Below, in pieces: positions 10,730-21,920 of a DNA stretch of 64,000 nt; position 1 is the stretch's first letter, and each line of letters opens with the position of its first letter. The notes below the pieces were generated by a model. It saw nothing but the letters and a program-made list of their open reading frames with translations. It did no database searches and was not told the DNA's origin. The stretch covers positions 124,001 to 188,000 of the forward strand of contig NZ_CXOO01000022.1 of the NCBI RefSeq assembly GCF_001269385.1, written 5' to 3'. This DNA is from Limnohabitans sp. DM1 (GTDB lineage: Bacteria > Pseudomonadota > Gammaproteobacteria > Burkholderiales > Burkholderiaceae_C). Both the position numbers and the translations under genes were made by a program.

Positions 10730-11692
10730 TCATGACAGGCGCGTCACGCCAGGCAGCGGGCAGGCATAAATGGCGTTGCGCATGGCGGCAATCGCCTCGT
10801 AGCGCGTGTAGCTGCGCCGCCAGGCCAGCACCACGCGGCGGGTAGGGGGCTTGCCGCCTGCCGGGTCCACGATGGGCAGGTAACGCACACTCGACTCATG
10901 CGGCCCGCCTGCACGCTTGCGCACAGGCTTGAGGTCTGGCACCGACATGCGCGGCACCAGCGTCACGCCCATGCCTGCGGCCACCATGTGCTTGATGGTC
11001 TCGAGTGACGAGCCCTCAAAGGTTTTGCGAATGCCCTCGGTCTGGCTGGCGTAGCGGGCAAACTCGGGGCAGACCTCCAGCACATGGTCGCGAAAGCAGT
11101 GGCCCGTGCCCAGCAGCAGCATGGTTTCGTTCTTTAATTGCTCGGGCGTGATGAAGGCCTCTTTGGCCAGCGGGTGGTTCAGCGGCAGGGCGGCCATGAA
11201 GGTCTCGTCGTACAAAGGCGCCACCGCCAGGCCCGACTCGGGAAAAGGCTCGGCCAGGATGGCGCAGTCGATCTCGCCCGTGCGCAGCATCTCCAGCAGG
11301 CGCACGGTGAAGTTCTCTTGCAACATCAACGGCATCTGCGGCAGGTCGGTGATGATCTGGCGCACCAGATCGGGCAGCAAATACGGCCCGATGGTGTAGA
11401 TCACGCCCAGCCGCATGGTGCCGGCCAGCGGGTCTTTGCCGCGCTTGGCAATCTCCTTGATCTCGGCGGCTTGCTCCAGCACGCTTTGCGCCTGGCGCAC
11501 GATCTCCTCGCCCAGCGGGGTGACCGAGACCTCGCTGGCGCTGCGCTCAAACAGCTTGACCTCCAGCTCCTCTTCGAGCTTCTTGATGGCCAGCGACAGC
11601 GTGGGCTGCGACACAAAGCAGGCCTCGGCGGCTTTGCCAAAGTGCTTTTCGCGGGCCACGGCCACGATGTATTTGAGTTCGGTCAGGGTCAT
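10730..11692 (-). CDS. oxyR: LysR-family peroxide sensor OxyR
   Basis: This 320-residue LysR-type regulator has an N-terminal winged helix-turn-helix (residues about 1-60) and a C-terminal sensor domain. The redox pair typical of OxyR is present: Cys199 in GTGHCFRDH and Cys208, with E. coli-like spacing. In the family, peroxide forms a disulfide between these cysteines and switches the protein to activate catalase, peroxiredoxin and related genes. The start was placed at MTLTELKYIV, where LysR proteins begin; a longer frame upstream overlaps recG. The gene begins 16 bases after the recG stop, so it is probably co-transcribed with recG. Confidence 0.95.
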   Translation of the reverse strand: MTLTELKYIVAVAREKHFGKAAEACFVSQPTLSLAIKKLEEELEVKLFERSASEVSVTPLGEEIVRQAQSVLEQAAEIKEIAKRGKDPLAGTMRLGVIYTIGPYLLPDLVRQIITDLPQMPLMLQENFTVRLLEMLRTGEIDCAILAEPFPESGLAVAPLYDETFMAALPLNHPLAKEAFITPEQLKNETMLLLGTGHCFRDHVLEVCPEFARYASQTEGIRKTFEGSSLETIKHMVAAGMGVTLVPRMSVPDLKPVRKRAGGPHESSVRYLPIVDPAGGKPPTRRVVLAWRRSYTRYEAIAAMRNAIYACPLPGVTRLS

Positions 11693-11708
11693 GTGGGGTA
11701 TTGGAACA

Positions 11709-13778
11709 TCAAGCTTTGAGGTATTCGGATTTTCCGCCCAACCAGCGGCCAATGTGGCGCTCGGCCAGTTGCGGGTGCTGGTCCAGCATCTGCGGCGCCA
11801 GGGCCCGCGCCCAGTCCAGCAAATGGCTGTCGGTCTCCAGATCGGCAAAGCGCAGCAAGGGCGCACCCGACTGGCGTGCGCCTAAAAACTCGCCCGGTCC
11901 GCGAATCTCCAAATCGCGCCGGGCGATCTCGAAACCATCGTTCGTCTCCACCATGGCGCGCAATCGCTCGCGGGCGGTTTCGCTTAGACGTCCGCCCTCG
12001 GGCGTGCCGTACAGCAGCACGCAGGCCGAAGCCGCCGCGCCCCGGCCCACCCGGCCACGCAGCTGGTGCAGCTGACTCAGGCCAAAGCGCTCGGCATGCT
12101 CGATCACCATCAGCGACGCATTGGGCACGTCCACCCCCACCTCGATCACCGTAGTGCTGACCAGCACACCCATCACGCCTGCGGTGAAGAGTTCCATCAC
12201 CGCCTTCTTTTCGGCCACGGGCATGCGCGAATGCAGCAGGCCCACCATCACGCCCGGCAGTGCCTCGCTCAGGTCGGCGTGGGTTTGGGTGGCGTTGGTC
12301 AGGTCCAGGGCTTCGCTTTCTTCAATCAGCGGGCACACCCAATACACCTGCCGCCCCTGCTGAATCTGGGCCCCAATGCGCTCGACCACCTCATGGCGGC
12401 GGTGGTCCGACACCACCCGGGTCACGATGGGCGTGCGCCCGGGCGGCAGCTCGTCGATCACCGACACATCCAGGTCCGCGTAATAGCTCATGGCCAGCGT
12501 GCGCGGAATGGGCGTGGCCGTCATCATCAGCATGTGCGGCTCCATGCCGGGGGCTTGCATCTTGCCGCGCAGGGCCAGGCGTTGGGCCACACCAAAGCGG
12601 TGCTGCTCGTCGATCACGGCCAACGCCAGGTTCTTGAACTTGACGTGCTCCTGAATCACCGCGTGCGTGCCCACCACCAGCGCGGCCTCGCCCGACTCGA
12701 TCAGTGCCAGCATGGCGACGCGCTCTTTCTTCTTCTGGCTGCCAATCAGCCAGGCCACTTTCACGCCCAGCGGCTCCAGCCAGCCCACTAATTTTGCAAA
12801 GTGCTGGGTGGCCAAAATCTCGGTCGGCGCCATCAGCGCGCATTGCCAGCCCGCGTCAATGGCCACCATGGCCGCCAGAGCCGCCACCACCGTCTTGCCC
12901 GCGCCCACATCGCCTTGCAGCAGGCGGTGCATGGGCACGTTGCGGGCCAGGTCTTTTGCAATCTCCCGGCCCACGCGCTGTTGCGCATTCGTCAGACCAA
13001 AAGGCAAGGCCTCCAAAAGCTGCCCATACAGCCCCTTGGACTTGAGTTTCAGCGCCGGGGCGCGCAGCAAATCGCGCTCGCGCTTGGCCGTCAGTTGCGA
13101 CAGCTGCTGCGCCAGCAACTCCTCGCATTTGAGGCGCACCCAGGCCGGGTGGCTGCGGTCTTCCAAAGCGGCCAGCGACACATCGGGCGTGGGGTGGTGC
13201 AAAAACTGCAGCGCATCGCGCAGCGACCAGGCCCCACGCGGGTCCGGCCAGGGCACGCCCGGGGGCAGGGTCTCGCTCAGGTCGGCATGGTTCAGCCCGG
13301 TGATCACGGCGCGGCGCAAATAGGCTTGGGCCAGCCCGGCCACGGTGGAATACACCGGGGTCAGCGCCTCGGCCAGGTTGCCGCCCGCCGCCTTGAAAGT
13401 CGGGTGCATCATGGTCAGCCCCATGAAGCCGCCCTTGACCTCGCCCCGCGCCCGAATGCGGTTGCCCACCGCCAGCGCCTTCTGGTGCGAGGGGTAGAAG
13501 CTGAAAAACCGCATCACACAAGTGTCTGACCCATCGTCCACCGTCACCAGCAACTGGCGGCGCGGGCGCTGCGTGATCTCGCAGGCCGTAACGGTGGCCT
13601 CTATTTGCGCGGTATCACCCTCGCGCACATCGCGCAGCTTCACGATGCGGGTCTCGTCCTCGTAGCGCAGCGGCAGGTGCAGCGCCAGATCAATGTCGCG
13701 TTTGAGCCCAAGCTTGATCAACGCCTTTTGGGGGGCGCTGAGTGTTTTGGCGGGGGTCGTTGCAGACGGAGCAGGCAT
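11709..13778 (-). CDS. recG: ATP-dependent DNA helicase RecG
   Basis: The protein has 689 residues, the normal length for RecG. It has an N-terminal wedge/OB region, then helicase motifs including Walker A (GDVGAGKT), the DEQHRFG box, and a C-terminal helicase domain with QLRGRVGR. RecG remodels stalled forks, regresses forks and processes R-loops and Holliday junctions in the cytoplasm. It is followed at 16 bases by oxyR, an association also known in other proteobacteria. The upstream region of about 300 bases probably carries the promoter. Confidence 0.96.
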   Translation of the reverse strand: MPAPSATTPAKTLSAPQKALIKLGLKRDIDLALHLPLRYEDETRIVKLRDVREGDTAQIEATVTACEITQRPRRQLLVTVDDGSDTCVMRFFSFYPSHQKALAVGNRIRARGEVKGGFMGLTMMHPTFKAAGGNLAEALTPVYSTVAGLAQAYLRRAVITGLNHADLSETLPPGVPWPDPRGAWSLRDALQFLHHPTPDVSLAALEDRSHPAWVRLKCEELLAQQLSQLTAKRERDLLRAPALKLKSKGLYGQLLEALPFGLTNAQQRVGREIAKDLARNVPMHRLLQGDVGAGKTVVAALAAMVAIDAGWQCALMAPTEILATQHFAKLVGWLEPLGVKVAWLIGSQKKKERVAMLALIESGEAALVVGTHAVIQEHVKFKNLALAVIDEQHRFGVAQRLALRGKMQAPGMEPHMLMMTATPIPRTLAMSYYADLDVSVIDELPPGRTPIVTRVVSDHRRHEVVERIGAQIQQGRQVYWVCPLIEESEALDLTNATQTHADLSEALPGVMVGLLHSRMPVAEKKAVMELFTAGVMGVLVSTTVIEVGVDVPNASLMVIEHAERFGLSQLHQLRGRVGRGAAASACVLLYGTPEGGRLSETARERLRAMVETNDGFEIARRDLEIRGPGEFLGARQSGAPLLRFADLETDSHLLDWARALAPQMLDQHPQLAERHIGRWLGGKSEYLKA

Positions 13779-14081
13779 GGCCCGATTGTGCCTTTCGAAT
13801 GCCTACAAAAAAGCCGCCGAATGGTGGCCATGTGATGTCGGCTTGTGAAATGAGTGCTGCCCCATCCCGCTGTGTTTGTGCAGCGGCTACAAACGTCCAA
13901 CACACTCAGTGCGTATACGGGTGATTGTTTTCTTGGTTTTCACTTTTTGATCAAAGCAACCAGCTTTTGGAGATCAAGCCTTGTGGACCTTCAAGGCAAG
14001 CGCTTTTGCCCAGCGCTTGCTCAGGCTCATCACGCAGTTTCAAGGCCCTGCGCATCCCAAGCACACCCTTGAAGCTCCTCG
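13779..14081. other. Intergenic region upstream of recG
   Basis: These 303 bases separate recG from the XRE regulator gene, both on the minus strand. The short frames present show no family resemblance and have no convincing ribosome-binding site. The region probably holds the recG promoter, but I could not assign -35/-10 boxes with confidence. Confidence 0.4.
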
Positions 14082-14486
14082 CTACTTGCTGGAAGCTGCC
14101 AGCGCCAAGGCCTTGACCACTTCCCGTGCTGTCTTGCGTTCATTGAGCGGCAAAGACAGGTAACGGCTGAGCATTTCCCGGTCAGCCATGTTCATGGCAT
14201 CAATCGTGGCATCGCCTTCGTTCGCCTTCAATGGCACGCCTTGCCGACCAAAACGCAGCTCATCGGGGCTGACAGAAAGCCAGTCGGCCAAGACCCTCAA
14301 CTTGTCTTGGGTCGGAATGGCCTTGCCCAACAACCAGTTTCGCGCCGTGTGGGGCGTGACACTTCGCCCCCAAAAACGGAGGTTGAATTCGTTGGCCAAT
14401 ACGGTCGGCGAAGCACGTACACCTGAAGCCTCCAAGGCTCGGCGTAGTCGTTGTGCAAATGCTTCAGTTTCGGTTTGGGTTGCCAT
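14082..14486 (-). CDS. Small XRE/Cro-like transcriptional regulator
   Basis: The 134-residue protein has a helix-turn-helix-like N-terminal half (residues about 8-75, including PHTARNWLLGKAIPTQDKL and a following SVSPDELRFG stretch). Its C-terminal half is helical and unassigned. This layout resembles small repressor-like regulators that are common in Burkholderiales. The start lies just after a moderately AT-rich region with a perfect 6-bp inverted repeat (14545-14559) that could be its own operator. Target genes are unknown. The base composition upstream is lower in GC than the surroundings, which may mean it was acquired. Confidence 0.65.
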   Translation of the reverse strand: MATQTETEAFAQRLRRALEASGVRASPTVLANEFNLRFWGRSVTPHTARNWLLGKAIPTQDKLRVLADWLSVSPDELRFGRQGVPLKANEGDATIDAMNMADREMLSRYLSLPLNERKTAREVVKALALAASSK

Positions 14487-14544
14487 GCCCTGAAATTACA
14501 GTTGTAACCTCACTGAAAATTAATTTTTTATCACAATCTTCACT

Positions 14545-14559
14545 AAAGTCGTTGACTTT
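14545..14559. promoter_or_regulatory. Perfect inverted repeat, possible operator of the XRE gene
   Basis: The sequence AAAGTC-gtt-GACTTT lies about 60 bases upstream of the XRE-type regulator start. Size and position suit an autoregulatory operator. There is no experimental support. Confidence 0.35.
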
Positions 14560-14964
14560 CAACAAGTACGCCAAAATCATTATCTGGTTTTACATTTGAT
14601 TTATACCATTTTGATCGACATGTTTGACCCAAGGTAAACCTTGATTACGATTGCTCAAAAGGCAGTTATTGAACCGAATATTCAAGTAATCTGGGCATTT
14701 GGCTACAAATGAAGCAAATTGCAGGCACGACAATGGCTGCGCAAAACTTCAGCATCGGAGCTGACTGGCATATTCCCCCCTGTGTGCTGGTGTTGGCGTC
14801 GCCACCGATCACAACTTGAAGGCACCGACTGTTTCCAGCTTTCCTTGGAACGGAAACGGGTCATTCCTTGCATATTCTTCGGTCCATTGCAATATTCAAT
14901 GCTCAAAGTGGTTCTATTAATCCGGCACGCTGAAGTTTGAAATTTGTGAAAAAAATATCATTTC

Positions 14965-15041
14965 GTAGATCGGTACTCGCAGAGTCCGACATGATGGGTT
15001 TCTGCACAGGCCCATGTCGTGGTCTTCGACCGCCGACCTAC
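14965..15041. repeat. Dispersed intergenic repeat, GGTCGG family, copy 1
   Basis: The left end reads gtagatcggtactcgcagag, then tccgac. The right end reads gtcgtggtcttcgaccgcc, then gacctac. The two outer ends form an inverted repeat of the type TAGGTCGG/CCGACCTA with conserved inner blocks (GGTCGAAGAC; ACTCGCAGAG). Related copies lie at 39650, 49961 and 62625, all outside genes. Confidence 0.7.
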
Positions 15042-15176
15042 AACATCAATGAGGATTGAAAACTTCACAGGGCCGAATCAATAGGTCGGCGGCAACGGTG
15101 CCAACATGACGCAATCATTGAGCATGCGAGAATCACGCCCTCTTCCACTTCGCACGGGCCTGTCCGGCCCTGAAGC

Positions 15177-16250
15177 ATGACTTCTATTACTGCACCCATC
15201 CCTCGCGAATTCACCCTCAGTGACTTCGACTTCGAACTCCCCCCCGAACTGATTGCCCAACACCCGGCTGCCGAGCGCAGCGGTTCACGCCTGCTGGACG
15301 GCTCATCGTCTGTGCTGGAAGACCGCATCTTTCGCGAACTGCCCGGCCTGCTGAAGGCTGGCGACTTGCTGGTGTTCAACGACACCAAGGTGGTCAAGGC
15401 CCGCATCTTTGGCGAGAAGGCCACGGGCGGCAAGCTGGAACTGTTGATTGAGCGCGTGCTGCCCGGCCATCAGGTGGTCGCCCACATGAAGGTGAGCAAG
15501 AAACCCCTGGTGGGCGGCAAGATGTTCATGATGGGCGGCGCACAGAACGGTGGTTTTGATGCCACCCTGCTGGGCCGTTGGCCGGATGAAAACGGTCAGC
15601 TGTTTCACCTGCAGCTGAGCGACGAGCCCCATGCTTTGATGGAAAAGCACGGCCATGTGCCGCTGCCACCTTACATCACCCACACCGACACCGAAGAAGA
15701 CGCCCAGCGCTATCAGACCGTGTTTGCGCGGGCGCCCGGTGCGGTGGCCGCGCCCACGGCTGCGCTGCACTTTGACGAAGACTTGCTCGCCGCGCTGGAA
15801 GCCCAAGGTGTGCAGCGCGCCAGCGTGACGCTGCATGTGGGCGCAGGCACCTTCCAGCCCGTCAAGACAGAGAACATTGCCGAGCACACCATGCACCGCG
15901 AGTGGTACGAGGTGCCCGAGGCCACACAGAAGGCCATTGCCGAGTGCAAGGCGCGGGGCGGCCAGGTATTGGCGGTGGGCACGACCACGGTGCGCACGCT
16001 GGAGTCGTGGGCCCAATTTGGCCAGGCCAGCGGCGACACGCAGATTTTCATCACGCCGGGGTTTGAGTTCAAAGTGGTGGACAGGCTGATCACCAACTTT
16101 CACCTGCCCAAAAGCACGCTGATGATGCTGGTCAGCGCCTTTGCGGGCTATGAGCACATCATGGGCCTGTACCGGCATGCCATTGCGAACCGATACAGGT
16201 TTTTCAGCTATGGCGATGCCATGCTGCTCAGTCGCGTCCCGCACGAATGA
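15177..16250 (+). CDS. queA: tRNA preQ1(34) S-adenosylmethionine ribosyltransferase-isomerase
   Basis: The product has 357 residues, close to family length. It transfers and isomerises the ribosyl moiety of SAM onto preQ1 at the wobble base of tRNA, giving epoxyqueuosine. Family landmarks are [17 protein letters not shown] near the N-terminus, [21 protein letters not shown] in the middle and [19 protein letters not shown] near the C-terminus. Tgt, the preceding enzyme of queuosine synthesis, is encoded 1.2 kb downstream on the same strand but is separated by an opposing gene. Its 3' end overlaps the convergent hydrolase gene by 23 bases. Confidence 0.96.
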   Translation: MTSITAPIPREFTLSDFDFELPPELIAQHPAAERSGSRLLDGSSSVLEDRIFRELPGLLKAGDLLVFNDTKVVKARIFGEKATGGKLELLIERVLPGHQVVAHMKVSKKPLVGGKMFMMGGAQNGGFDATLLGRWPDENGQLFHLQLSDEPHALMEKHGHVPLPPYITHTDTEEDAQRYQTVFARAPGAVAAPTAALHFDEDLLAALEAQGVQRASVTLHVGAGTFQPVKTENIAEHTMHREWYEVPEATQKAIAECKARGGQVLAVGTTTVRTLESWAQFGQASGDTQIFITPGFEFKVVDRLITNFHLPKSTLMMLVSAFAGYEHIMGLYRHAIANRYRFFSYGDAMLLSRVPHE

Positions 16251-16956
16251 GCGCATCGGCAATGGTGGCCGGGTCGGTGAACCAGATCTCGTGGCTGCCC
16301 TGACATTCCACAAAACGGAACAAACCCAGACGCTCTGACAGACGCGGGTGCCAAGGCATGCTGTGCGGCAAGGCGGTGTCTTGCTGGCAATTCACATACG
16401 ACTTGCCAATTTCCATCTCGGCCAGTGACTTGGACAGACTGATCTTGTCGGTGAAGGTTTTGTGGGGGTGAGGGTTGAGCTGCTCATAGGCCGACGTGGC
16501 CAGCGCCAGATCGGCATCGTTGATGAAGCTCTCACGCCAGATGGGAAACGGCAGGGTCAGCGCTCCGTTGTTGGCCGCCGCGATCTGGTCGAACAGGCCC
16601 ACATAAATCGGCGGCACCAGATCGGTCAGCGATTCGCCAGGGTTGGGCACAAAGGCGTTCACATACACCAGGCGTGCGATGCGCTCGGGGGCCAGTTCAG
16701 CCACGCGGGAGATGACCATGCCGCCATAACTGTGCCCGGCCAAGCGGACGTTTTTCAGGTCATGCGCCACCAGATAAGCCAGCAAGGATTGCGCGGCGTC
16801 CTCCAAACCCACGCTGGCCCGGTCATCGCCGGGGCCGTTGCCCTTCAAGGTGGGGCAATGCACCGTGTGACCGTGGCTGCGGATGTATTGCGCCGTGGGC
16901 TCCATCAAATCGCCGTTATGCCAGGCGCCGTGCACCAAAACGTAGGTATCGCTCAT
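16228..16956 (-). CDS. Alpha/beta-fold hydrolase
   Basis: The 242-residue hydrolase lacks a signal peptide. The N-terminus [17 protein letters not shown] carries the HGAW oxyanion region. The nucleophile elbow is GHSYGG. A catalytic histidine is likely in CQGSHEIWF near the C-terminus. This resembles the small esterase/hydroxynitrile-lyase-like group (EstC, salicylate esterase). The substrate cannot be assigned. The start at 16956 is preceded by AGGAA on the minus strand at suitable distance; a longer upstream frame lacks support. The 3' end overlaps queA by 23 bases in convergent orientation. Confidence 0.85.
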   Translation of the reverse strand: MSDTYVLVHGAWHNGDLMEPTAQYIRSHGHTVHCPTLKGNGPGDDRASVGLEDAAQSLLAYLVAHDLKNVRLAGHSYGGMVISRVAELAPERIARLVYVNAFVPNPGESLTDLVPPIYVGLFDQIAAANNGALTLPFPIWRESFINDADLALATSAYEQLNPHPHKTFTDKISLSKSLAEMEIGKSYVNCQQDTALPHSMPWHPRLSERLGLFRFVECQGSHEIWFTDPATIADALIRAGRD

Positions 16957-18639
<1,683 letters not shown>

Positions 18640-18646
18640 GGGATTT

Positions 18647-18688
18647 ATCCTTGCAAATCATGGAATGAAACTCCATAATTGCAAGGAT
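18647..18688 (+). promoter_or_regulatory. Palindromic promoter giving a probable leaderless transcript
   Basis: An inverted repeat (atccttgcaa...atgga / tccat...ttgcaaggat) runs from 18647 to 18688 and ends inside the ATG at 18687. It contains a good sigma-70 promoter: TTGCAA (18651-18656), a 17-base spacer, and CATAAT (18674-18679). Transcription should start near 18686-18687, that is, at the start codon. The palindrome probably serves as operator over the promoter. Confidence 0.6.
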
Positions 18689-19856
18689 GTTTAAACGCCA
18701 TTTGCAACCTTTACTGGGTGAAGAACTCCAGTTTTCACCGGCCGTGGCCTTGCTCGGCCCCCGGCAGGTGGGCAAAACCACGCTGGCACTGGAGGTGGCG
18801 CGCAACATCCCACACGTCTATCTCGACCTCGAATCGGATCGGGATCGCGGCAAGCTGGCCCACCCGGAGTTGTATCTGGAAAGCCACCTGGACAAACTGG
18901 TCATCCTGGACGAGGTGCACCGGGCACCGGGCCTGTTTCCGGTGTTGCGCGGCCTGATTGACCAAGCCCGGCGCTCAGGCCTAGCATTCGGACAGTATTT
19001 GTTGCTCGGCTCGGCCAGCCTGGATGTACTGCATCAGTCAGGCGAAACACTGGCCGGTCGCATCGCTTACCTCGAACTGGGCCCCTTGAATGTCCTGGAA
19101 ACAGGCCAAGGCGCCATGGATGACTTGTGGCTGCGGGGTGGTTTTCCGCAAAGTCTGACCGCCCCCTCAGATGCCCGCAGCCTGCGCTGGCGAGAAAATT
19201 TCATCCGCACCTATCTGGAGCGCGACATTCCGCAATTCGGCCCGCGCATCGCCGCCGAAACATTGCGCCGCTTCTGGACCATGCTGGCCCACCACCAAGG
19301 CGGCCTGCTCAACGTGGCCCAACTGGCGCGCAACCTGGGTGTGGACGTCAAAACCGCGCAAAGCTACATCGACCTCTTGTGTGACTTGCTGCTGGTGCGC
19401 AGGCTCGCCCCCTGGCACACCAACACCGGCAAGCGCTTGGTCAAGGCCCCCAAGGTATATGTACGAGACAGCGGTCTGGTGCATGCGCTGCTGAACATCG
19501 AATCCAAAGAAAGTCTGCTCTCGCACATGGTGGTGGGTGCCAGCTGGGAAGGGTATTGCATTGAAACCCTTCTGGCCTGTGCGCCTGCGGGCGTGACGGG
19601 CTACTTTTACAGAACCAGCGGCGGTGCAGAAATTGATTTGCTGCTGGTTTGGCCAGGTGGAGATCTGTGGGCCATTGAGATCAAACGCAGCAACGCCCCC
19701 AAAGTAGAGCGCGGTTTTCACAGCGCCTGCGATGACTTAAAACCCAGCCAAAAATGGGTGGTCTACCCGGGCCAAGAGACCTACCCACTTGCGGCAGACA
19801 TTCAGGCGATTTCATTGCACGGCCTGTGCGAGAAGCTCGCCCTCAGTCGGTCGTGA
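18687..19856 (+). CDS. AAA-type ATPase with DUF4143 domain
   Basis: The 389-residue protein has an N-terminal P-loop ATPase domain: Walker A GPRQVGKTT near residue 25 and Walker B LVILDEVH near residue 75. A DUF4143-type C-terminal domain contains a PD-(D/E)XK-like signature (EIDLLLVW...AIEIKRS, about residues 318-340). Such proteins are widespread and often mobile between genomes; their cellular role is not settled, though nucleic-acid transactions and toxin-antitoxin-like roles have been suggested. There is no ribosome-binding site, in keeping with a leaderless message from the palindromic promoter. The 3' end overlaps the convergent FIST gene by 14 bases. Confidence 0.88.
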   Translation: MFKRHLQPLLGEELQFSPAVALLGPRQVGKTTLALEVARNIPHVYLDLESDRDRGKLAHPELYLESHLDKLVILDEVHRAPGLFPVLRGLIDQARRSGLAFGQYLLLGSASLDVLHQSGETLAGRIAYLELGPLNVLETGQGAMDDLWLRGGFPQSLTAPSDARSLRWRENFIRTYLERDIPQFGPRIAAETLRRFWTMLAHHQGGLLNVAQLARNLGVDVKTAQSYIDLLCDLLLVRRLAPWHTNTGKRLVKAPKVYVRDSGLVHALLNIESKESLLSHMVVGASWEGYCIETLLACAPAGVTGYFYRTSGGAEIDLLLVWPGGDLWAIEIKRSNAPKVERGFHSACDDLKPSQKWVVYPGQETYPLAADIQAISLHGLCEKLALSRS

Positions 19857-21090
19857 ACACCGTCAACACCCCGGTGTAACCGTACAACTGGTTGCGGGCA
19901 ATTTCTCCAGCCGCAAAAAAGCCCACCAAGGGCACATCGCCCAAGGCATGCCGAATGATCTGCATCTCGGCACTCGGGCCGCCAAAGTGCGGACCGCCGC
20001 GTCCGGTGCAGCTCACATACACCGCGCCCGCAATGCGCTGGCCTGCTTGGGGCAAGGTCGGCACCGGGTCGTCGCTCAGGGCGTTGATCGCTTCAATAGA
20101 CAGCATCTCGGGCTCCAGGGCTTCGCGGATTTCGGCGCACACGCGCACCAGGTCGGCACGGGCGGCTTGCACATCGCGGCGGCAAAACGTCAAGCGCATG
20201 CCCGGCTCCAGGTGTTCGGCAATCGCCACCCCTTGGCGCAAGGGGTCCAGGCCAATGATGTGGCGCACCCGCACGTCGTTGCCCAGATTGCCCGCACGGC
20301 CCACACCGGACTGCCCGGGCGCGCTGAGGCCGACCAGGGTGGAGCGCACCACCGCAATGGCTTTTTGCGGCTCACTCAGGCTGATGTCCAGATCGGCCAA
20401 CATCACATCCAGCGCGGCCTCGCCCGCCAACTTGAGCACCACATGGCCTTCGGCTTCAGTGATCTCGCGCTCGGGGGCCACCGGTTGACAGCCTTGTGTC
20501 ACGCGCGACAGCAAGCCCACATCGGGCGAGAACGCCACGCCACTCAAGCCGCCTTCGAGCACACCGCCGTGGGCTTGTGCCCCTCCCGCGTCTTCGGCCA
20601 TGACCGCAAATTGCACGCTGCGCGTGCGGCTGGCGCTGAGGCCACCAAACAAATAGCTTTGCTGGGTGCGCTCGGCCATTTCTTTGATCAGCTCAGCCAG
20701 GTCGGGCGTGTGCGGGTCGGCATGCACCAAGGCCGCATCGGCCCAGCCCGCAGGCAGCGGCGACACGCCCGAAAAGACCCGGTACTGCTCGGGCGTCAGG
20801 TCGCACAGCATGAGCGCCATCGCGGGTTCGTCAAAGTACTCGGCGTTGTTCACCGCCACACCAATGCCCACTGTGCCCGCCCAATCGCTCACCTGCGGCA
20901 GTTCTTCGCGCAGATGCGCCAAAAGCGCCTGGGCCTGGGTGGCGTAGTGGTCGGTGATGTAGAGCAGCGCCAGCCGGGGCTCGCTGGCGTAATCCGGCTG
21001 GCTCATTTGCGCCCGCAATTGGGCCAGCACCATGCCTGCGGCCATGCGCCATTGGGGGTGGGTGGCATGGCCAAAGGGGAACAGTTTCAT
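19843..21090 (-). CDS. FIST-domain sensory protein
   Basis: The product has 415 residues and the layout of stand-alone FIST N plus FIST C proteins, including YLFGGLSASR in the N-terminal half and VGFFAAGEIA near the C-terminus. FIST domains are predicted to bind small ligands such as amino acids and act in signalling. No membrane segment or output domain is seen. The start ATG overlaps the phaM stop (ATGA), so the two genes are translationally coupled. A link to PHB metabolism is an inference from this arrangement. Confidence 0.85.
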   Translation of the reverse strand: MKLFPFGHATHPQWRMAAGMVLAQLRAQMSQPDYASEPRLALLYITDHYATQAQALLAHLREELPQVSDWAGTVGIGVAVNNAEYFDEPAMALMLCDLTPEQYRVFSGVSPLPAGWADAALVHADPHTPDLAELIKEMAERTQQSYLFGGLSASRTRSVQFAVMAEDAGGAQAHGGVLEGGLSGVAFSPDVGLLSRVTQGCQPVAPEREITEAEGHVVLKLAGEAALDVMLADLDISLSEPQKAIAVVRSTLVGLSAPGQSGVGRAGNLGNDVRVRHIIGLDPLRQGVAIAEHLEPGMRLTFCRRDVQAARADLVRVCAEIREALEPEMLSIEAINALSDDPVPTLPQAGQRIAGAVYVSCTGRGGPHFGGPSAEMQIIRHALGDVPLVGFFAAGEIARNQLYGYTGVLTVFTTD

Positions 21091-21920
21091 GCAGTCAGGG
21101 GCGTGGCAGGGGCTGCTTTGCGTGACGACTTTTTGGCAGAAGTGGCGTTGGCAGCCGATTTGGCGGTGGCGCTGCGTTTGACGGCCTTGGATGCGGCAGT
21201 TTTGACCGGTGCAGTTTTGGCCCCTTGCGCGGGCGCCGCCTTGGCTTTGCCAGAGGCCTTGCGCTCGGGCTTGGCCACGTCCGATTTCATCGCCTCGGCC
21301 GCCACATCTTTCATGGCCGTGCTGGCGATGGCCTGAAACTGCTGGGTCAATGCGTTCCACCACTGCATGGGGTCCACGGCGGGTGCAGCAGCCTGGGCCG
21401 ACGCATCGCCTGGGGAATCGCCCAGCGGCGGCTGACCACTGGTCGAGGCTTGCGTGGCTTGGGGTGCAGGCGCAGCGGCCGTGTCGGGTTGGGACGTCAA
21501 CAGCGGGCTTTGAGATGCCCCTGACGATGGCGACGCCGAGGGTGATGAAGCTGCTTGCGCCGAAGGGCTCTGGGCAGTTGCTGACTCGGTCACAGGCGCT
21601 TTGGCCGTGAACGCCTTGGCCAGGTCGGTCATGCTGACGTTCATGCTTTGCAGCGTGGACAAAGTCATCTTTTGCACTTCCATTGCCTGAATGGAGGCTT
21701 TGAGCGCCGTGGCGTTTTGGTCCAGCCAGAACTGCACGGCCTTGAGTTCCTGGATGCGCTTGTCAATCTCTTCAATGCTCAAGGTGGGCGCCACCCAACT
21801 GGCCATACCAGGCAAGGCACCCGCAACAGGTTGAGCCTTCGCAGCGGATTGTGTGAGGTTTTTCAAAAAATCAAATCCCGGTACAAATGGACCAAAACCG
21901 AATGCATGGGGGTCACTCAT
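21087..21920 (-). CDS. phaM: PhaM-type PHB synthase activator and nucleoid-binding protein
   Basis: The 277-residue protein has the conserved PhaM N-terminus: FGPFVPGFDFLKNL, then SIEEIDKRIQELKAVQFWL and MEVQKMTLSTLQSMNV (residues about 12-95). A Pro/Ser/Ala-rich linker follows, then a short conserved segment PMQWWNALTQQFQAIAS, and a Lys/Ala-rich histone H1-like tail (about 213-277). In Cupriavidus necator, PhaM activates PHB synthase and ties granules to the nucleoid through such a basic tail. PHB synthesis genes are not in the window. It is the first gene of a two-gene unit with the FIST gene. Confidence 0.88.
   Translation of the reverse strand: MSDPHAFGFGPFVPGFDFLKNLTQSAAKAQPVAGALPGMASWVAPTLSIEEIDKRIQELKAVQFWLDQNATALKASIQAMEVQKMTLSTLQSMNVSMTDLAKAFTAKAPVTESATAQSPSAQAASSPSASPSSGASQSPLLTSQPDTAAAPAPQATQASTSGQPPLGDSPGDASAQAAAPAVDPMQWWNALTQQFQAIASTAMKDVAAEAMKSDVAKPERKASGKAKAAPAQGAKTAPVKTAASKAVKRSATAKSAANATSAKKSSRKAAPATPLTA

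Larger units (their letters stand above)
14487..15176. other. AT-rich intergenic region before queA
   Basis: This gap is about 690 bases. The first 230 bases are clearly more AT-rich than their neighbours. A frame at 14719-14940 has no recognisable family and no good ribosome-binding site, so I do not call it. The region carries an inverted repeat (14545-14559), a dispersed repeat copy (14965-15041) and a related half-element (taggtcggcgg, near 15082). It presumably contains the divergent promoters of the XRE gene and queA. Confidence 0.5.

Noticed and set aside
12066..12791. Long plus-strand frame opposite recG
   Set aside because: Shadow of recG with a His/Gln-rich translation typical of antisense frames in GC-rich DNA.
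14719..14940. Possible small gene of 73 codons upstream of queA
   Set aside because: No recognisable family, no good ribosome-binding site, and it lies in AT-rich non-coding sequence.
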